From a bacterium (GTDB lineage: Bacteria > Cyanobacteriota > Vampirovibrionia > Gastranaerophilales > Gastranaerophilaceae): 41,501 nt of DNA. Of the stretch, positions 40,458 to 41,501 are shown one piece after another. The stretch covers positions 1 to 41,501 of the forward strand of contig JAFUEV010000076.1 in assembly GCA_017470245.1 (NCBI GenBank), written 5' to 3'. Each line of letters opens with the position of its first letter. Position 1 is the stretch's first letter. The notes beneath the pieces were generated by a model that saw nothing but the letters and a program-made list of their open reading frames with translations, had not been told where the DNA came from and made no database searches. Both the position numbers and the translations under genes were made by a program.

Positions 40458-41501
40458 ATGTCAGATGTTAACGGAAATAATGGTATTGATTTCCTTAAAT
40501 CACTCATAAATAGTGTTTTTTCCGGAGATACGTCCGTATCCGATGCAAAAGAACAAATGAAAAGTGTATTTAGTGGAAATAAGGAAACTAAAAATTCCGA
40601 ATTTGGTTTTTCCGGAATTGGTGATTTGTTAAATGATTCAGGTTCTGGTTCGGGTATTGGTGTTCATGAAGAGGATGATAATTCTGCGGAAATTTCTTCA
40701 AAACAATCAGAAATAGATACTTTAAAATCTGAGAAAGAGACAAAAGAGGCAGATTGTACTGAGAAAGAAAGTAAATTATCTGAAAATGAAAGTGAAAAAA
40801 CAAAAGCACAATCCCAAATTAGTGAGTGTGAGGCAACAATTAGAAAAAACGAAGAAGCATTAGCTTCTTTGGAAGTTCCGGATAAATCTAAATTTACTAA
40901 AACTGATGAAAAAGGTAATGAAGTTTTTGACTCTGATGGATATAATGCTAAATTGGAAGAATATGAATCTAAAAAGGCAGAATATGAAAATAATATAAAA
41001 GAGGCTAAAGAGAAATTAGACGAAGCGAAAAATCAAGTTGAACAACTGGAAGGTGAAATTCAACAATTAAATACGGAAATAGAAGCAGGAAAAGCAGAAT
41101 GCTCTGAACTCGATTCAAAAATTCAACAAGCTGAAGCCGAACTTGCAGCGATGGAAGATGAACAGTCTAATTCGCCTTCTATTGGTATACCTGCTGAAAC
41201 AGATTCCGGTGATGCAAATGTAGAAGGTAGCGGTTTTAGTTCCGGTCATTCTTCATCTAATGATATTCCGATTATAGGAATACCTTCAGAAATATTACCT
41301 GATGATGCAGAAGAAGAAGGTTCAGGCAGTGGCTATTCAAATGGTTCTGTAACGCATGGACAGGCAACACACGGTATACCTTCATTACCATCAAATGAAA
41401 ATGAAGGTGTTAATGAAGGCAGCTCAGGTGGCGGCTATTCAAATGGTTCCGTAACACATGGGCAAGCAACACACGGTATACCTTCAATACCATCAAATGA
41501 A
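40458..41501 (+). CDS. Coiled-coil protein with 34-residue tandem repeats (partial)
   Basis: The ATG at 40458 with AAAGGAGA upstream opens a frame still open after 348 codons at the right edge. The protein begins MSDVNGNNGIDFLKSLINSV, without a signal peptide. Residues about 80-240 are a long Glu/Lys/Ala/Ser coiled coil. From about 255 a Gly/Ser/Pro repeat starts: one degenerate unit (GIPSEILPDD) and two near-identical units of 34 residues with GYSNGSVTHGQATHGIPS. In its lack of signal peptide and its repeats it resembles the EF-hand proteins but has no EF-hand. Function unknown. Confidence 0.75.
   Translation, partial: MSDVNGNNGIDFLKSLINSVFSGDTSVSDAKEQMKSVFSGNKETKNSEFGFSGIGDLLNDSGSGSGIGVHEEDDNSAEISSKQSEIDTLKSEKETKEADCTEKESKLSENESEKTKAQSQISECEATIRKNEEALASLEVPDKSKFTKTDEKGNEVFDSDGYNAKLEEYESKKAEYENNIKEAKEKLDEAKNQVEQLEGEIQQLNTEIEAGKAECSELDSKIQQAEAELAAMEDEQSNSPSIGIPAETDSGDANVEGSGFSSGHSSSNDIPIIGIPSEILPDDAEEEGSGSGYSNGSVTHGQATHGIPSLPSNENEGVNEGSSGGGYSNGSVTHGQATHGIPSIPSNE
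41331..41501 (+). repeat. 102-bp in-frame tandem repeat at right edge
   Basis: GGCTATTCAAATGGTTC recurs at 41331 and 41433, giving a 102-bp (34-codon) period. The second copy is nearly identical and reaches the window edge, so more copies may follow. Confidence 0.85.

Noticed and set aside
23766..41501. CRISPR array in the repeat-rich part
   Set aside because: All repeats are in-frame coding repeats with no unique spacers of constant length; no cas genes are present.

Overview
This is a strongly AT-rich stretch of bacterial chromosome. Kdo-pathway genes (kdsD, kdsC) point to a Gram-negative, LPS-bearing envelope. The housekeeping genes, the EF-hand proteins of unknown function and the radical-SAM/SPASM proteins fit a gut-type non-photosynthetic cyanobacterial relative (Melainabacteria/Vampirovibrionia, order Gastranaerophilales). 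That placement is inferred from gene content and composition; there is no rRNA in the window to prove it.

Layout. 1-5.2 kb: the 5' end of a minus-strand gene, then a rimP-nusA operon behind a leader carrying an intrinsic terminator, two divergent radical-SAM proteins with a Cys-rich SPASM-like region in front of the core, and a SIMPL-domain protein. 5.3-8.9 kb (minus): an M49-like zinc metallopeptidase and a membrane protein with two Lcl/DUF1566-like modules. 9.1-11.7 kb: kdsD-kdsC, then (minus) rpsF-ssb-rpsR. 11.9-16.1 kb: a GT-C type membrane glycosyltransferase, a protein with 14 tandem repeats (minus), and rlmN. 16.3-18.4 kb: a Zn-ribbon/low-complexity protein followed by rimM-trmD. 18.5-23.2 kb: two zinc alcohol dehydrogenases, nrnA, a YihY family protein and a family-3 solute-binding lipoprotein. 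23.2-23.8 kb: one or two small minus-strand ORFs.

23.8-31.8 kb is the accessory heart of the window. Four consecutive plus-strand genes encode large proteins without a signal peptide that begin with a canonical EF-hand loop. Three share a nearly invariant N-terminal module (MDxxNYLSLxLSGTxQ, EF-hand, then a Tyr/Trp-rich segment) fused to different bodies: MORN/YD-like repeats, a Ser/Thr/Gly/Arg repeat tract, or helical domains. Two also appear to share a C-terminal helical domain. A convergent gene encodes an MgtE-N/FliG-like helical-repeat protein. A further repeat and coiled-coil protein without a signal peptide runs off the right edge.

32.9-40.3 kb: a TPR lipoprotein or periplasmic protein, ruvA and glgA; a candidate minus-strand small RNA with two anti-Shine-Dalgarno motifs and its own terminator; a second GT-C membrane protein; a large secreted TPR protein that appears to start at a non-canonical AUU or AUC codon, translationally linked to a small secreted protein and a YkgJ-type Cys-cluster protein. 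Several very clean bidirectional terminators separate the transcription units. No tRNA, rRNA, IS element or CRISPR array was seen.
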